From: Fibrella aquatilis
Lineage (GTDB): Bacteria > Bacteroidota > Bacteroidia > Cytophagales > Spirosomataceae
Assembly: GCF_017353255.1 (NCBI RefSeq)
Contig: NZ_JAFMYU010000015.1
Coordinates: forward strand, 62,001-126,000
DNA length: 64,000 nt
Reading direction: 5' to 3'
Below are positions 7,300 through 15,731 of the stretch, one piece after another. Both the position numbers and the translations under genes were made by a program. Each line of letters begins with the position of its first letter. The stretch's first letter is position 1. Below the pieces are notes generated by a model. It worked only from the letters and a program-made list of their open reading frames with translations. It ran no database searches and had not been told where the DNA came from.

Positions 7300-8904
7300 T
7301 CACCCCTCCAAACAAACCTGCATCTGGTAAGTAAACGGGTCGAAGTTGTGGAGGAGCTTCTGGATAAACTGGCGGTCGTTGAGGAAGAACGTCAGGAAAT
7401 TATCGGTGCGCTCCTGCGGGGTGCCACCGGGGAACAGCTCTTCTTTTACTGCCAGCAACTGCCGCACGCCAATCTCCTGATTGCGCTCTTCGGCCCGACG
7501 CATTTTTTTTTCTAGTCGCGCCACGGCGTTGGCAAACCGCTTTGTTTCAGCCAAAACAGCCTTTTCCAGCGTAGTATCGACCAGTTGAGCCTTCACCAAA
7601 ATTGTTTCTAACGCCCGGTTCACACTCGTGTTTTCTTCGTCAAAGGTGAGGCAGTGCTCGGTATGGTGTTCTACGTAGTCGCGTTTGAGCGTAACCACGT
7701 CCTGAAACATATCGGTCGTGTCGAGGCCCAGTTTAGCTACCCGCTGCGCCGTTACCTTGGGTACGTACAGGGCAAAGTTGCGGGGCATCAGCAACGGAAA
7801 CGCGATACCATAGTAATCAAATTCACCCTTCAACTGCAACCAGTACGGCACCTCCGACGGCCCACCGATGTAGGCCAAGTTGGGCAGGATAACTTCTTGA
7901 TATAGAGGCCGCATCACCACGTTCGGGCTAAACCGTTCGGGGTGGCTGGCTAGTTCGGACAGGATCTCGGTTTCGGAAAAACGCAGTTTCGTGCCGTTTA
8001 CCTCATACATGCCCGCGTCGGTGCGTACAATGCGCTCGCGGAGACCATCGGTTCCAGAACCGGTAAGGTAGAACAGGTTGATATCGCGGGGGGAAATTGG
8101 CGTTTTGTAGCCCAGCTCGTTCAGTCTTTCGGTGGTGGCATTCACCAATGTGCTGGTATGCTGTTGCAACAGCTCGTCCTGCATAATAGGCGCAAACACC
8201 TGTTTCAGAGCAGGGTCGTCGGCATCGATGCAAACCAAGCCATCGGCTCCAAACAGACTGTGCATGTAGTAGCGGGCGGCATCGGCCAGGGTGCTGTGGG
8301 TTAGGTAGGCCCGCTCGAACAGGGCCAGCTTTTCGGGAATCTGATCGAACAGCGAAGCCAGCTCGCGGGGGTCCATCCGGCCCACGGCACCGCGCTGTTC
8401 GGTATGCCAGGTGTGGGTCTTGCCAAACAGCCGAAAATGGTTGATTTCGGCAAAGTCATGGTCTTCGGAGGCCATCCAGTAGACCGGCACAAAATGGTAA
8501 TCGGGGTACTTTTCGGCCAGTTTTCGAGCCAGGTTAATGGTCGTAATGAGCTTATAGACAACGTATAACGGCCCGGTGCAGAGGTTTAGCTGGTGACCCG
8601 TGGTAACAGTAAATGTCCGGCTGTTTCGGAGTTGGGCCAGATCGGGCAGGGGTACGTCAGTTTCGGTGGCGAGGTGAGCGTATTGCCGCTCCAGCGCGTC
8701 GACCAAAATGGCCCTGTTCACGTCAGAAAAGGCTTTCTTCTGTATTTGCCCAGCAAAGGCATCAATCGTGGGGTAGTCCGAATAAAAAGGCCGCAACTGG
8801 GGATTGGGTGTCGCTTCCGGCCCGGTATTAGCGGAACCAATGTAATCGAGGAAAAGGGACGAAAACTGGCCGGTGGCCGAGAGGGGCACGTACTGACACT
8901 CCAT
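7300..8904 (-). CDS. bshC: Bacillithiol biosynthesis cysteine-adding enzyme BshC
   Basis: A 534-aa BshC (formerly UPF0747), which adds Cys to GlcN-malate in the last step of bacillithiol synthesis. Family segments seen: TVTTGHQLNLCTGPLYVVYK (about residues 97-116), VYWMASEDHDFAEINHF, EVNGTKLRF, NVVMRPLYQEVILPNLAYIGGPSE and a C-terminal coiled region (ARLEKKMRRAEERNQE). I chose the ATG at 8904 (MECQYVPLSATGQF); upstream codons to 8958 read into the intergenic inverted repeat region and look non-coding. bshA and bshB are not in the window. Confidence 0.93.
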   Translation of the reverse strand: MECQYVPLSATGQFSSLFLDYIGSANTGPEATPNPQLRPFYSDYPTIDAFAGQIQKKAFSDVNRAILVDALERQYAHLATETDVPLPDLAQLRNSRTFTVTTGHQLNLCTGPLYVVYKLITTINLARKLAEKYPDYHFVPVYWMASEDHDFAEINHFRLFGKTHTWHTEQRGAVGRMDPRELASLFDQIPEKLALFERAYLTHSTLADAARYYMHSLFGADGLVCIDADDPALKQVFAPIMQDELLQQHTSTLVNATTERLNELGYKTPISPRDINLFYLTGSGTDGLRERIVRTDAGMYEVNGTKLRFSETEILSELASHPERFSPNVVMRPLYQEVILPNLAYIGGPSEVPYWLQLKGEFDYYGIAFPLLMPRNFALYVPKVTAQRVAKLGLDTTDMFQDVVTLKRDYVEHHTEHCLTFDEENTSVNRALETILVKAQLVDTTLEKAVLAETKRFANAVARLEKKMRRAEERNQEIGVRQLLAVKEELFPGGTPQERTDNFLTFFLNDRQFIQKLLHNFDPFTYQMQVCLEG

Positions 8905-8966
8905 GCAGCAGGTTGAATGACGGGTTACAGGTGGGGGAACGTGACGAGCGGGCTTCAAGTTTCAGC

Positions 8967-9074
8967 ATTGGCGTAACCCCCGCCCTGAAGGGAGCCTGCT
9001 GGCGCGTCAGTAGTTCCGCCTTAGGTATACTGACGCGCCAGCAGGCTCCCTTCAGGGCGGGGGGTTACGCCAAT
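8967..9074. repeat. Long inverted repeat between divergent bshC and gatB (arms 46/47 bp)
   Basis: Left arm 8967-9012 and right arm 9028-9074 are reverse complements except for one C/G count difference, with a 15-nt loop. The inner part is CTGACGCG-like, related to the apex of the other intergenic inverted repeats. It lies between divergently transcribed genes, so it cannot be a terminator for either. Confidence 0.95.
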
Positions 9075-9096
9075 ACCGAACCTTCTGAACCTTCCC

Positions 9097-9104
9097 TATC
9101 TTTG
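9097..9104 (+). promoter_or_regulatory. -7 element of gatB; probable leaderless transcript
   Basis: TATCTTTG, exact TAnnTTTG match, ends only 5 nt before the gatB ATG at 9110, so transcription should begin at or next to the start codon. Confidence 0.55.
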
Positions 9105-9109
9105 CCTTA

Positions 9110-10603
9110 ATGCAAGCTGAATCAACCGTTTCAACGTCGTCCTTGTCAACCACTTACGAAGCCGTTATTGGCCTGGAAGTGCATTGTCAGTTGCTGACCA
9201 ACAGCAAAATGTTTGCCGCCGACGCCAACGCATTCGGGGCCGAACCCAACACGCAGGTGAGCGTGATTACACTGGCGCACCCCGGCGCGTTGCCCAAAGC
9301 CAACCGCGTGGCCGTGGAATATGCCGTGCGTATGGGCTTGGCCTGCGGATCAGAAATTACGCGACGAAACATTTTTGCCCGGAAGAATTATTTCTACCCC
9401 GACCTGCCCAAAGGCTACCAACTGTCACAGGACAAAGGCCCTATCTGCGTGGGCGGGCAGATTCCGGTGCGGGCCAAAGACTTCGACGGCACCCTCCGCG
9501 ATACGGCCATTCAGCTGGACCATATCCATTTGGAAGAAGACGCGGGCAAATCCATCCACGACATCGACCCCAACGCCACCTGCCTCGACTACAACCGCGC
9601 CGGTACGCCCCTGATTGAGATGGTGACGGAACCCTGCCTGCGCTCGGCCGACGAAGCGGGGCAATTTCTGACCGAGGTACGTCGGCTGGTGCGCTACCTC
9701 GGCATTTGCGACGGCAACCTGGAAGAAGGCTCGCTGCGGTGCGATGTGAACGTGTCTATCCGGCCCAAGGGCGTTACAGAACTGGGTACGAAGGTGGAGG
9801 TGAAAAACCTGAACTCCATACGCAACGTGATGCGGGCAGTAGACGCTGAGTTCCGGCGGCAGGTGATGCTAACCGAAACGGGCGGGCGTATTATTCAGGA
9901 AACACGCCTGTTCGATGCTGATTCGGGCCAAACGGCGGGGATGCGCGAGAAAGAAACCATGAATGATTACCGGTACTTTCCCGACCCCGATCTGATGCCG
10001 GTCGTGATTTCGGATGCCTGGCTGGCCCAGATTCAGGCCGAGATGCCCGCCCTGCCCCGCGAGCTATATCATAAACTGACTACCCACTACGGCTTGCCCG
10101 ACTACGACGCGGCCATCCTCACGGACTCCCGCGAACTGGTGGAATTCTACGAAGCCGTTTGCGCCGAAACACCCAACTACAAAGCCGCCTCTAATTGGCT
10201 AATGGGTCCGGTGAAGGCGCAACTGTCGGAGAAGAACCTGCGCGACCGGCAATTTCCGGTGTCAGCAACGGCCCTGGCAGCACTGATTCGGCTTATTGAC
10301 GAAGGTACCGTTAGTCAGACCGCTGCCCAGACGGTGTTTGGTTTGTTGGTGGAACAACCCGAAAAGTCGCCCGCCGAACTGGCAACGGCACAAGGTTTGT
10401 TACAGAACCGTAATACCAACGACCTGCAATCGTTAATAGATGAGACACTTGCCGCCTGGCCCGATAAGGTGGATCAGTACCGAAAGGGCAAGAAGAATTT
10501 GCTGGGCCTCTTTGTGGGCGAAGTAATGAAAAAATCGAAAGGGTCAGCAGATCCTAAATTGGTGAATCAATTGATAATTGAGTCATTAGCCATTGGTCAT
10601 TAG
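9110..10603 (+). CDS. gatB: Asp-tRNA(Asn)/Glu-tRNA(Gln) amidotransferase subunit B
   Basis: A 497-aa GatB, the kinase/transamidation and tRNA-binding subunit of the GatCAB complex that amidates mischarged Glu-tRNA(Gln) or Asp-tRNA(Asn). Visible family blocks: EAVIGLEVHCQL (about 17-28), NIFARKNYFYPDLPKGYQ, IQLDHIHLEEDAGK, RAGTPLIEMVTEP, GSLRCDVNVSIRP, TKVEVKNLNS, and the C-terminal YqeY-like helical domain. gatC is at 24622-24912; gatA is outside the window. The last codons (LAIGH) lie inside the left arm of an inverted repeat. Start 9110 is the first ATG after the -7 box. Confidence 0.96.
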   Translation: MQAESTVSTSSLSTTYEAVIGLEVHCQLLTNSKMFAADANAFGAEPNTQVSVITLAHPGALPKANRVAVEYAVRMGLACGSEITRRNIFARKNYFYPDLPKGYQLSQDKGPICVGGQIPVRAKDFDGTLRDTAIQLDHIHLEEDAGKSIHDIDPNATCLDYNRAGTPLIEMVTEPCLRSADEAGQFLTEVRRLVRYLGICDGNLEEGSLRCDVNVSIRPKGVTELGTKVEVKNLNSIRNVMRAVDAEFRRQVMLTETGGRIIQETRLFDADSGQTAGMREKETMNDYRYFPDPDLMPVVISDAWLAQIQAEMPALPRELYHKLTTHYGLPDYDAAILTDSRELVEFYEAVCAETPNYKAASNWLMGPVKAQLSEKNLRDRQFPVSATALAALIRLIDEGTVSQTAAQTVFGLLVEQPEKSPAELATAQGLLQNRNTNDLQSLIDETLAAWPDKVDQYRKGKKNLLGLFVGEVMKKSKGSADPKLVNQLIIESLAIGH

Positions 10604-10657
10604 TCACTGGTGCTTTTTCGCCCAAAACCAATGACAAATGGCTACTGACCAATGACT
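10581..10657. repeat. Word-based inverted repeat overlapping the gatB stop codon
   Basis: The left side repeats AGTCATT, AGCCATT, GGTCATT and the right side holds the complement (AATGACAAATGGC, GACCAATGACT). The arms match imperfectly, as shuffled words rather than a clean palindrome. The left arm encodes the last residues of GatB; the right arm ends 8 bp before the ATG of the next gene. Confidence 0.75.
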
Positions 10658-10665
10658 AAAGAACC

Positions 10666-11832
10666 ATGAAACACGCATTCATTGGCGCGCTTGCTGGCGC
10701 AGCCGTATTGCTGGCCCCGTGGGCCATTCAGGCCCAAAACACGAAGAAATCGGTCGTAACGGGGCAGTTAGCTACCGTAGCTGCGGGTAGCAAGATCTAC
10801 CTTGAAACCAACACCAACCCCGCCATCAAGCTTGACTCGACGGTGGTAGGTGCCGACAAGCGATTTATGTTGGAAATGCCCGTGCCCCAGGGCGGTAACA
10901 TATACATCTTGAACATGGGGTCGGCCAAATCGCCGATTTTGTTAGAAGGTGGTGAGCAGATTACCGTTGTGGCTGAGCCGGGCATCCGTGGGAAGGAAAA
11001 GAACGCCCCCGCCGCTGCGGCGGACCGTCCCAAGCCCAAAATCACCATGAGCGGCGCGAAAGTGAACGACCAGTTTCGGCAGCTGTTCCAGATGCAAAAC
11101 GAACTGGAGGCGCAGGGTAAAGTGCTGATGAAGTCGTACCAGGAAGCACAGGCCAAGAACGATGCCAAAGCCATGAGCAACGTCGAGCAGATGTTCGACA
11201 ATATGGCAAAGGCCAACACTCAGAAAGTGAAAACCATGCTGCCTGAGTTGGGTACGTCGCTGGCGGCGCTCTATGCCACTAATTTCCTGAACGTAGAAAC
11301 GGATTTCCCAACGCTGGATACGCTGGCCCGCCGGTTTGAGAAAGAAAACCCCAACAGCCCCCACACCAAGGCTTTTATTGGCACCATCAGCCGCATCCGG
11401 GGCGTAACCGTAGGTGCTGAAGCCCCCGAAATTGCCCTTACCGACACCAACGGCACCGCCGTACCGCTGTCGTCATTGCGGGGTAAATACGTTCTCATCG
11501 ACTTCTGGGCAAGCTGGTGTGGTCCCTGCCGCAATGAGAACCCCAATGTGGTGCGGATGTATGACAAGTTCAAAGAGAAAGGCTTCGCCATCTACAGCGT
11601 GTCGCTCGATAACCCCGGCAAACGCGAAGCTTGGGTACGTGCCATCCGTAACGACGGCCTCACCTGGACACACGTGTCGGACCTGAAAGGCTGGCAGTCG
11701 GAGGCGGCGCAGAAATATGGTGTCAGTGCCATCCCGGCCACGTTCCTACTCGACCCTACCGGAAAAATCGTGGCCAAAAACCTGCGTGGCGATGCCCTGG
11801 AGGCCAAATTGACGGAAGTGTTGAAACAGTAG
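10666..11832 (+). CDS. TlpA/ResA-like thiol-disulfide oxidoreductase with N-terminal DUF4369
   Basis: A 388-aa secreted protein. Signal peptide up to IQAQ (about residue 24), DUF4369 domain (about 27-115), a helical linker with many Gln/Lys/Ala residues (about 135-200), and an AhpC/TSA thioredoxin domain (about 255-385) with the redox site WCGPC, C285 and C288, and the cis-Pro loop VSAIPATFLLD. The layout is common in Bacteroidota, where such proteins reduce or oxidise disulfides of periplasmic substrates; the substrate is unknown. The DMT transporter gene begins 4 bp after its stop, so the two share a transcript. Confidence 0.9.
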   Translation: MKHAFIGALAGAAVLLAPWAIQAQNTKKSVVTGQLATVAAGSKIYLETNTNPAIKLDSTVVGADKRFMLEMPVPQGGNIYILNMGSAKSPILLEGGEQITVVAEPGIRGKEKNAPAAAADRPKPKITMSGAKVNDQFRQLFQMQNELEAQGKVLMKSYQEAQAKNDAKAMSNVEQMFDNMAKANTQKVKTMLPELGTSLAALYATNFLNVETDFPTLDTLARRFEKENPNSPHTKAFIGTISRIRGVTVGAEAPEIALTDTNGTAVPLSSLRGKYVLIDFWASWCGPCRNENPNVVRMYDKFKEKGFAIYSVSLDNPGKREAWVRAIRNDGLTWTHVSDLKGWQSEAAQKYGVSAIPATFLLDPTGKIVAKNLRGDALEAKLTEVLKQ

Positions 11833-11836
11833 GCCC

Positions 11837-12727
11837 ATGCTGCCTGCGTTATTTTCGCTTCCTTTTGTGGCCGTTGGCGTGCGGATTATTGCCAATCCGC
11901 TTGCCAACGTGTTTCAGAAGCAGCTCACCCACCGTGCGGCGGCTCCCTTGTTCATTACCTGCGCCACCTACGGGTTTCTCACCCTGGCCTGCCTGACCGT
12001 TTTCAATCAGTTTGTGCTGGCAGACCTTTCGCCAGCTTTCTGGCAAAACATGCTGATTTGCAGTGTGTTGGGGGTGCTGGGTAACGTGTTTCTGGTTAAG
12101 GCCATGCACCTCGGTGACTTGTCGGTGCTGGGGCCAATAAATGCCTACAAGGCTGTGGTAAGCCTACTGGTGGGTGTAGTAGTGCTTGGCGAGGTGCCCG
12201 GCTGGCTGGGGCTTGTTGGCGTTGGGCTTATTGTGGTGGGTAGCTACGTGGTGCTCAGCAAAGGGCACGGAAGCGGTTGGTCATGGGCCATAATCAACCA
12301 GCCCGAAGTTCGTTTACGGCTCATTGCTTTACTCTGCTCAGGCATAGACGGTGTATTTCTAAAACGGGCTGTTCAACTATCATCGCCGGGTACGGCGTTT
12401 TTCTTCTGGTGCTGGCTGGGTTTTGCTCTCTCGCTAATCTGGTTCGCCGTTACTCAATGGCAAACCGGCCCGGCGCAGGCGAAGTTATTGCTGCAAAAAT
12501 GGCCTACCTACCTGGCCCTGTTTGTGTGTATTGGCCTCATGCAGGTATCGACAAACATTGCCTTCAGCGCTATGCAGGTGGGTTACGCCTTGGCCTTATT
12601 TCAGACGTCTGCCTTGCTAAGCGTTCTGTTTGGTTACCGCTTTTTCAACGAAACGGGCCTCATTCGCAAACTAATTGGGGCGGTAGTCATGGTAACGGGC
12701 GCCGTACTGATCATTCTTTTTAAATGA
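11837..12727 (+). CDS. DMT superfamily transporter (EamA-like)
   Basis: A 296-aa inner-membrane protein with about ten hydrophobic segments in two EamA-like halves. The first half closes with INAYKAVVSLLVGVVVLGEVPG (about residues 98-120), where the Glu-Pro pair is typical of EamA transporters; the second half ends FFNETGLIRKLIGAVVMVTG. Drug/metabolite transporters move small molecules, usually outwards; the substrate cannot be told. It follows the TlpA-like gene by 4 bp. Confidence 0.85.
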   Translation: MLPALFSLPFVAVGVRIIANPLANVFQKQLTHRAAAPLFITCATYGFLTLACLTVFNQFVLADLSPAFWQNMLICSVLGVLGNVFLVKAMHLGDLSVLGPINAYKAVVSLLVGVVVLGEVPGWLGLVGVGLIVVGSYVVLSKGHGSGWSWAIINQPEVRLRLIALLCSGIDGVFLKRAVQLSSPGTAFFFWCWLGFALSLIWFAVTQWQTGPAQAKLLLQKWPTYLALFVCIGLMQVSTNIAFSAMQVGYALALFQTSALLSVLFGYRFFNETGLIRKLIGAVVMVTGAVLIILFK

Positions 12728-12769
12728 CTGTTAACTAGTCAATAAACTTTCCACCTTCCTCCTCAAGGC

Positions 12770-13573
12770 ATGAAAATAGCGATACTTGGCTGTGGTAACA
12801 TGGGCATGGCGTTTGCCAAGTCCTTCTTGCAGTATGACCTCGTAAAAAAAGATGACCTGCTGCTGATTGAAAAAAGCGCCGAGCGCACCGAAACCCTGCG
12901 GGCTGAAAAAGCGGGCGTAGTCGTTGACACCATCGGCCCCCGCACGGGCGAGGCTGACCTGATTATCCTCTCTGTGAAACCGCAGGATTTTGCCTCGGCG
13001 CAGGCCGAACTCCGGGCCGTCATTCAACCCCGGCAGGTGGTGCTTTCCATCATGGCGGGCATACCCATCAGCCTGATTCAGGAACGACTGGCGCACCGCA
13101 TGGTGATTCGGGCCATGCCCAACACTCCCGCTATGCTGGGCATGGGCATCACTGGTTTCACAGCCTCGCCAGAAGTGGACGCGGCCAGCCTGCGCCGTGT
13201 AGAAAACCTCATCAACGCCACGGGGCGGTCTATTTTCCTCGAAAACGAGGCCATGCTCGATGCCGTCACAGCCCTCAGTGGCAGTGGACCGGCCTATTTC
13301 TATTTTGTTGTAAAGGCAATGGTCGAGGCAGGCAAGCAAATGGGGTTCGACGAAGGCACGGCCTCGCTGCTGGTGAAACAAACCATGCTAGGCTCGTACC
13401 ACCTCATTAATAACGCAGACAAATCGCTCGACGATCTTATCAAGGCCGTAGCCAGCAAAGGCGGCACCACCGAAGCAGCCCTTCGCACATTTGAGGCAGG
13501 TACGCTTGGCGAAACCCTGCAAGCCGGTATCCACGCGGCTCAGGTACGTGCCACAGAGTTGTCGAAGGGATAG
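12770..13573 (+). CDS. proC: Pyrroline-5-carboxylate reductase
   Basis: A 267-aa enzyme making L-proline from pyrroline-5-carboxylate with NAD(P)H; cytoplasmic. Rossmann motif AILGCGNMG from residue 4, MPNTPAMLGMGITG (about 117-130), the dimerisation/active-site signature LSGSGPAYFYFVV (about 169-181) with AMVEAG, and the C-terminal VASKGGTTEAAL. Length is normal for ProC. The 42-bp gap to the DMT gene allows cotranscription. An inverted repeat begins 3 bp after the stop. Confidence 0.95.
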   Translation: MKIAILGCGNMGMAFAKSFLQYDLVKKDDLLLIEKSAERTETLRAEKAGVVVDTIGPRTGEADLIILSVKPQDFASAQAELRAVIQPRQVVLSIMAGIPISLIQERLAHRMVIRAMPNTPAMLGMGITGFTASPEVDAASLRRVENLINATGRSIFLENEAMLDAVTALSGSGPAYFYFVVKAMVEAGKQMGFDEGTASLLVKQTMLGSYHLINNADKSLDDLIKAVASKGGTTEAALRTFEAGTLGETLQAGIHAAQVRATELSKG

Positions 13574-13575
13574 AG

Positions 13576-13650
13576 GATTGGGGATTTGGGATTGGTTGCT
13601 GACGCTAGCGTACGTTTGCTCTGGTGTCGGCCCATCCAAAACCCCCAATC
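13576..13650. repeat. Inverted repeat between converging proC and the membrane-protein gene
   Basis: Left arm 13576-13595 (GATTGGGGATTTGGGATTGG) pairs imperfectly with 13631-13650. The loop holds GTTGCTGACGCTAGCGTACG, which is like the centre of the perfect palindrome at 22361-22442. The right arm reaches into the stop codon of the converging gene. It may serve as a bidirectional terminator. Confidence 0.75.
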
Positions 13651-14419
13651 ATTTCAAAAATGGTTTTCCCTGTAGTGCCTGCACGAAAATGGCTGTAGTT
13701 AGCAGGCCGTAGATAAGAGCCACAGCGATAATGCCGCGCACGTTTTGCACGACATAAAAAGCCAGAATTGGCAGTATCTGGAGCGCATGCATCCCTAGAA
13801 AATGCGCAATACGCAGGTCGCCATAGATCCGGCTCCAGTTGGTTATTGGCATGCCTGCACTGGTCATGTCGCCCCCAACGGTGTGCGTCAATCGGGCACC
13901 CATAGCTAGCCCCTGCATAGAAAACAGCACAAAAATGAGTAACCCCAGCCGTATGCTCCAGAGGTAGGCGGGGGGCAAATCTGGAAAATCGTTTCGAAAG
14001 AAAGATAGGCCGATTAGTCCCGTCCAGAGCGAGATACCCACGGCGCCAATGGCCATCATGCTGTATAGCCCTGCATAGACCGGCGTGCTCACGTTGAAAT
14101 GCGACAGCTGCCCCCGCGCTGCCTGGATGGCCACGTACCCGTCTTCAAAACAAAACAGCACAACCATACCCCACGAGTACCAGACCACCGCGGTGGTGTT
14201 GCCAAAATAGCCTGTGTACCAGCCCATTGACCAGACAAAAATGGCGGTAGATAAAAAGAATTTCAGCGGCTTGTACCAGGCGTTGATGCCCAGCACGTTG
14301 GTGTGTGTAGTACAGATGAGTACCCCACAAATGGCCACTGCTAACCAGCACACCCAGCCAAATACGTAGAGCACTTCGTTTCGGAATTTCAGTTCGTGAA
14401 GGAAAGTAGTGATACTCAT
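13649..14419 (-). CDS. Multi-pass membrane protein of unknown function
   Basis: A 256-aa protein with about seven membrane segments and few charges. Distinct features are HELKFRNEVLYVFGW at the N-terminus, NAWYKPLKFFLS in the first third, VGGDMTSAGMPITNWSRIYGDLRIAHFLGMHALQ near residues 190-225 with conserved-looking His and Arg, and a C-terminal KPFLK. I have seen related proteins as unnamed membrane proteins in Bacteroidota and Proteobacteria. The ATG overlaps the stop of the SDR gene (ATGA), so the two are translationally coupled and may act together. Confidence 0.75.
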   Translation of the reverse strand: MSITTFLHELKFRNEVLYVFGWVCWLAVAICGVLICTTHTNVLGINAWYKPLKFFLSTAIFVWSMGWYTGYFGNTTAVVWYSWGMVVLFCFEDGYVAIQAARGQLSHFNVSTPVYAGLYSMMAIGAVGISLWTGLIGLSFFRNDFPDLPPAYLWSIRLGLLIFVLFSMQGLAMGARLTHTVGGDMTSAGMPITNWSRIYGDLRIAHFLGMHALQILPILAFYVVQNVRGIIAVALIYGLLTTAIFVQALQGKPFLK

Positions 14420-15237
14420 CGTTGATCGTAATATTGGTGTTTTGTCATCCCACCCATTACCTGTCTCATAATCAGTATTTTAGCCCAGCGGGGTACTGTT
14501 CGGAGTGAGCCAACCAGAAATTTGGTCAATAAGCCGGGTAATACTGTTGCTTGCCGCCCGAGGGCTTTCAGAATCGGAGTACCTACTTGTGCAGGTGTGA
14601 GTGACATACTCATCTGCATATTGGCCCGCTGCCCAAAACTGCTCTCTACCGGGCCGGGGGCCGCCGCCAGCACGTCAATACCCTGCGGTTTTAGTTCGAC
14701 AGCCAGAGCCTCGGCAAGCGACTGCACGTAGGCCTTGGTGGCGGCATAGTGCGCCGCAAACGGTACGCCCTGGAATCCTACCATCGAACTCATCAGGATA
14801 ATACCCCCTCGCCGTTGGGCAGCAAACTGCCGACTGAAGTGATGGGTCAGCATCAACAACGCTTCGCAATTGACTCGAAGCATTGCCACTTCCTGGGCCA
14901 GATCGGCCTTTAGAAAATTGCCCGACGTCCCGAACCCTGCCGATGCCACCAAGAGGCCGATGTTTAACCCATCTGAAGCCTTAATCAGTAGATCAACCGC
15001 ATTTTGCTGCCCTAAATCGGCCGCTACTGGTTTAACCGCAACCCCATAGGTATTAGTCAGCCGGGTGGCCAGTATAGTCAGTTGATCGCCACGTCGGGCA
15101 CTGACGATCAGGTTTAAGCCCGATTCGGCAAGGCGTTCGGCCAGTTCCAGCCCGATACCCGACGAAGCACCGGTCACGACCGCCCAGGGACCATACTTCG
15201 TTTTCAATCGGTCTTTCTCTTTTTGTGAAAGGGCCAT
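14416..15237 (-). CDS. Short-chain dehydrogenase/reductase
   Basis: A 273-aa classical SDR using NAD(P)H on an unknown substrate. Nucleotide-binding TGASSGIG spans residues 22-29, the catalytic Tyr and Lys are Y164 and K168 in YAATK, with the Ser in MSSM about residue 150. After the Rossmann part there is a roughly 50-aa C-terminal extension with hydrophobic and basic residues (GLLTKFLVGSLRTVPRWAK), possibly membrane-associating, which would fit its coupling to the membrane-protein gene (4-bp overlap). It starts 2 bp after the DUF2141 gene, so three genes form one operon. Confidence 0.88.
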   Translation of the reverse strand: MALSQKEKDRLKTKYGPWAVVTGASSGIGLELAERLAESGLNLIVSARRGDQLTILATRLTNTYGVAVKPVAADLGQQNAVDLLIKASDGLNIGLLVASAGFGTSGNFLKADLAQEVAMLRVNCEALLMLTHHFSRQFAAQRRGGIILMSSMVGFQGVPFAAHYAATKAYVQSLAEALAVELKPQGIDVLAAAPGPVESSFGQRANMQMSMSLTPAQVGTPILKALGRQATVLPGLLTKFLVGSLRTVPRWAKILIMRQVMGGMTKHQYYDQR

Positions 15238-15239
15238 GG

Positions 15240-15665
15240 TTAGTTCAATACAATGTTGACGGTTAACGTTTTATTGGCTTCTACGGTCACTTTGGCATCT
15301 TCAAAAGCGGGTGGACCGAACTTGATTTTCGCCCCTCGCGAAAAGCCGATGGGTTCAGTCGGGAAGCCCAAGAAGTTCGATTTCAGCAGCTTATTTTTGT
15401 CAATGTCCTGGAAGGCAACCACGCCATAGTCGCCCACAGGCACATCGGCGAAAAGGACCTGAATGCGGGCGGTGGTAGCGGGCTTTTCGGTACCGACGAA
15501 TTGCTTACCTACTTTCGGAAAGTTGTCCTTTCGGAATATGCCCACCGTTAACTCGCCGCCTTTGGTGGGTTGAACACCCTCTATGATGACAACCACCGTG
15601 CCCGTTTGGGCAAAAGCACCAAACCCAAGCCAGGTTAGCAAGAAAACAAGAATTGTGTTTGTCAT
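15240..15665 (-). CDS. DUF2141 domain secreted protein
   Basis: A 141-aa protein with signal peptide (ends GAFAQ) and one DUF2141 domain: VVVIIEGVQPTKGGELTVGIF, VLFADVPVGDYGVVAFQDIDKN and FLGFPTEPIGFSRG, ending VEANKTLTVNIVLN. DUF2141 proteins are periplasmic or surface beta-sandwich proteins of unknown role. The sequence HDIDKN-like (here QDIDKNK) may be a calcium-binding turn; this is inference. The start at 15665 gives the clean signal peptide. It is the first gene of the operon with the SDR and the membrane protein. Confidence 0.85.
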   Translation of the reverse strand: MTNTILVFLLTWLGFGAFAQTGTVVVIIEGVQPTKGGELTVGIFRKDNFPKVGKQFVGTEKPATTARIQVLFADVPVGDYGVVAFQDIDKNKLLKSNFLGFPTEPIGFSRGAKIKFGPPAFEDAKVTVEANKTLTVNIVLN

Positions 15666-15731
15666 GATTATCAGTTGGTTATGTGCTGACAAACGTAGGC
15701 ATGGTAGCTGCCCAAAAACGATAACAAATGT

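Noticed and set aside
8913-9110. 65-codon frame across the inverted repeat before gatB
   Set aside because: Its sequence is just the two repeat arms read in one frame; no homology or start signal.
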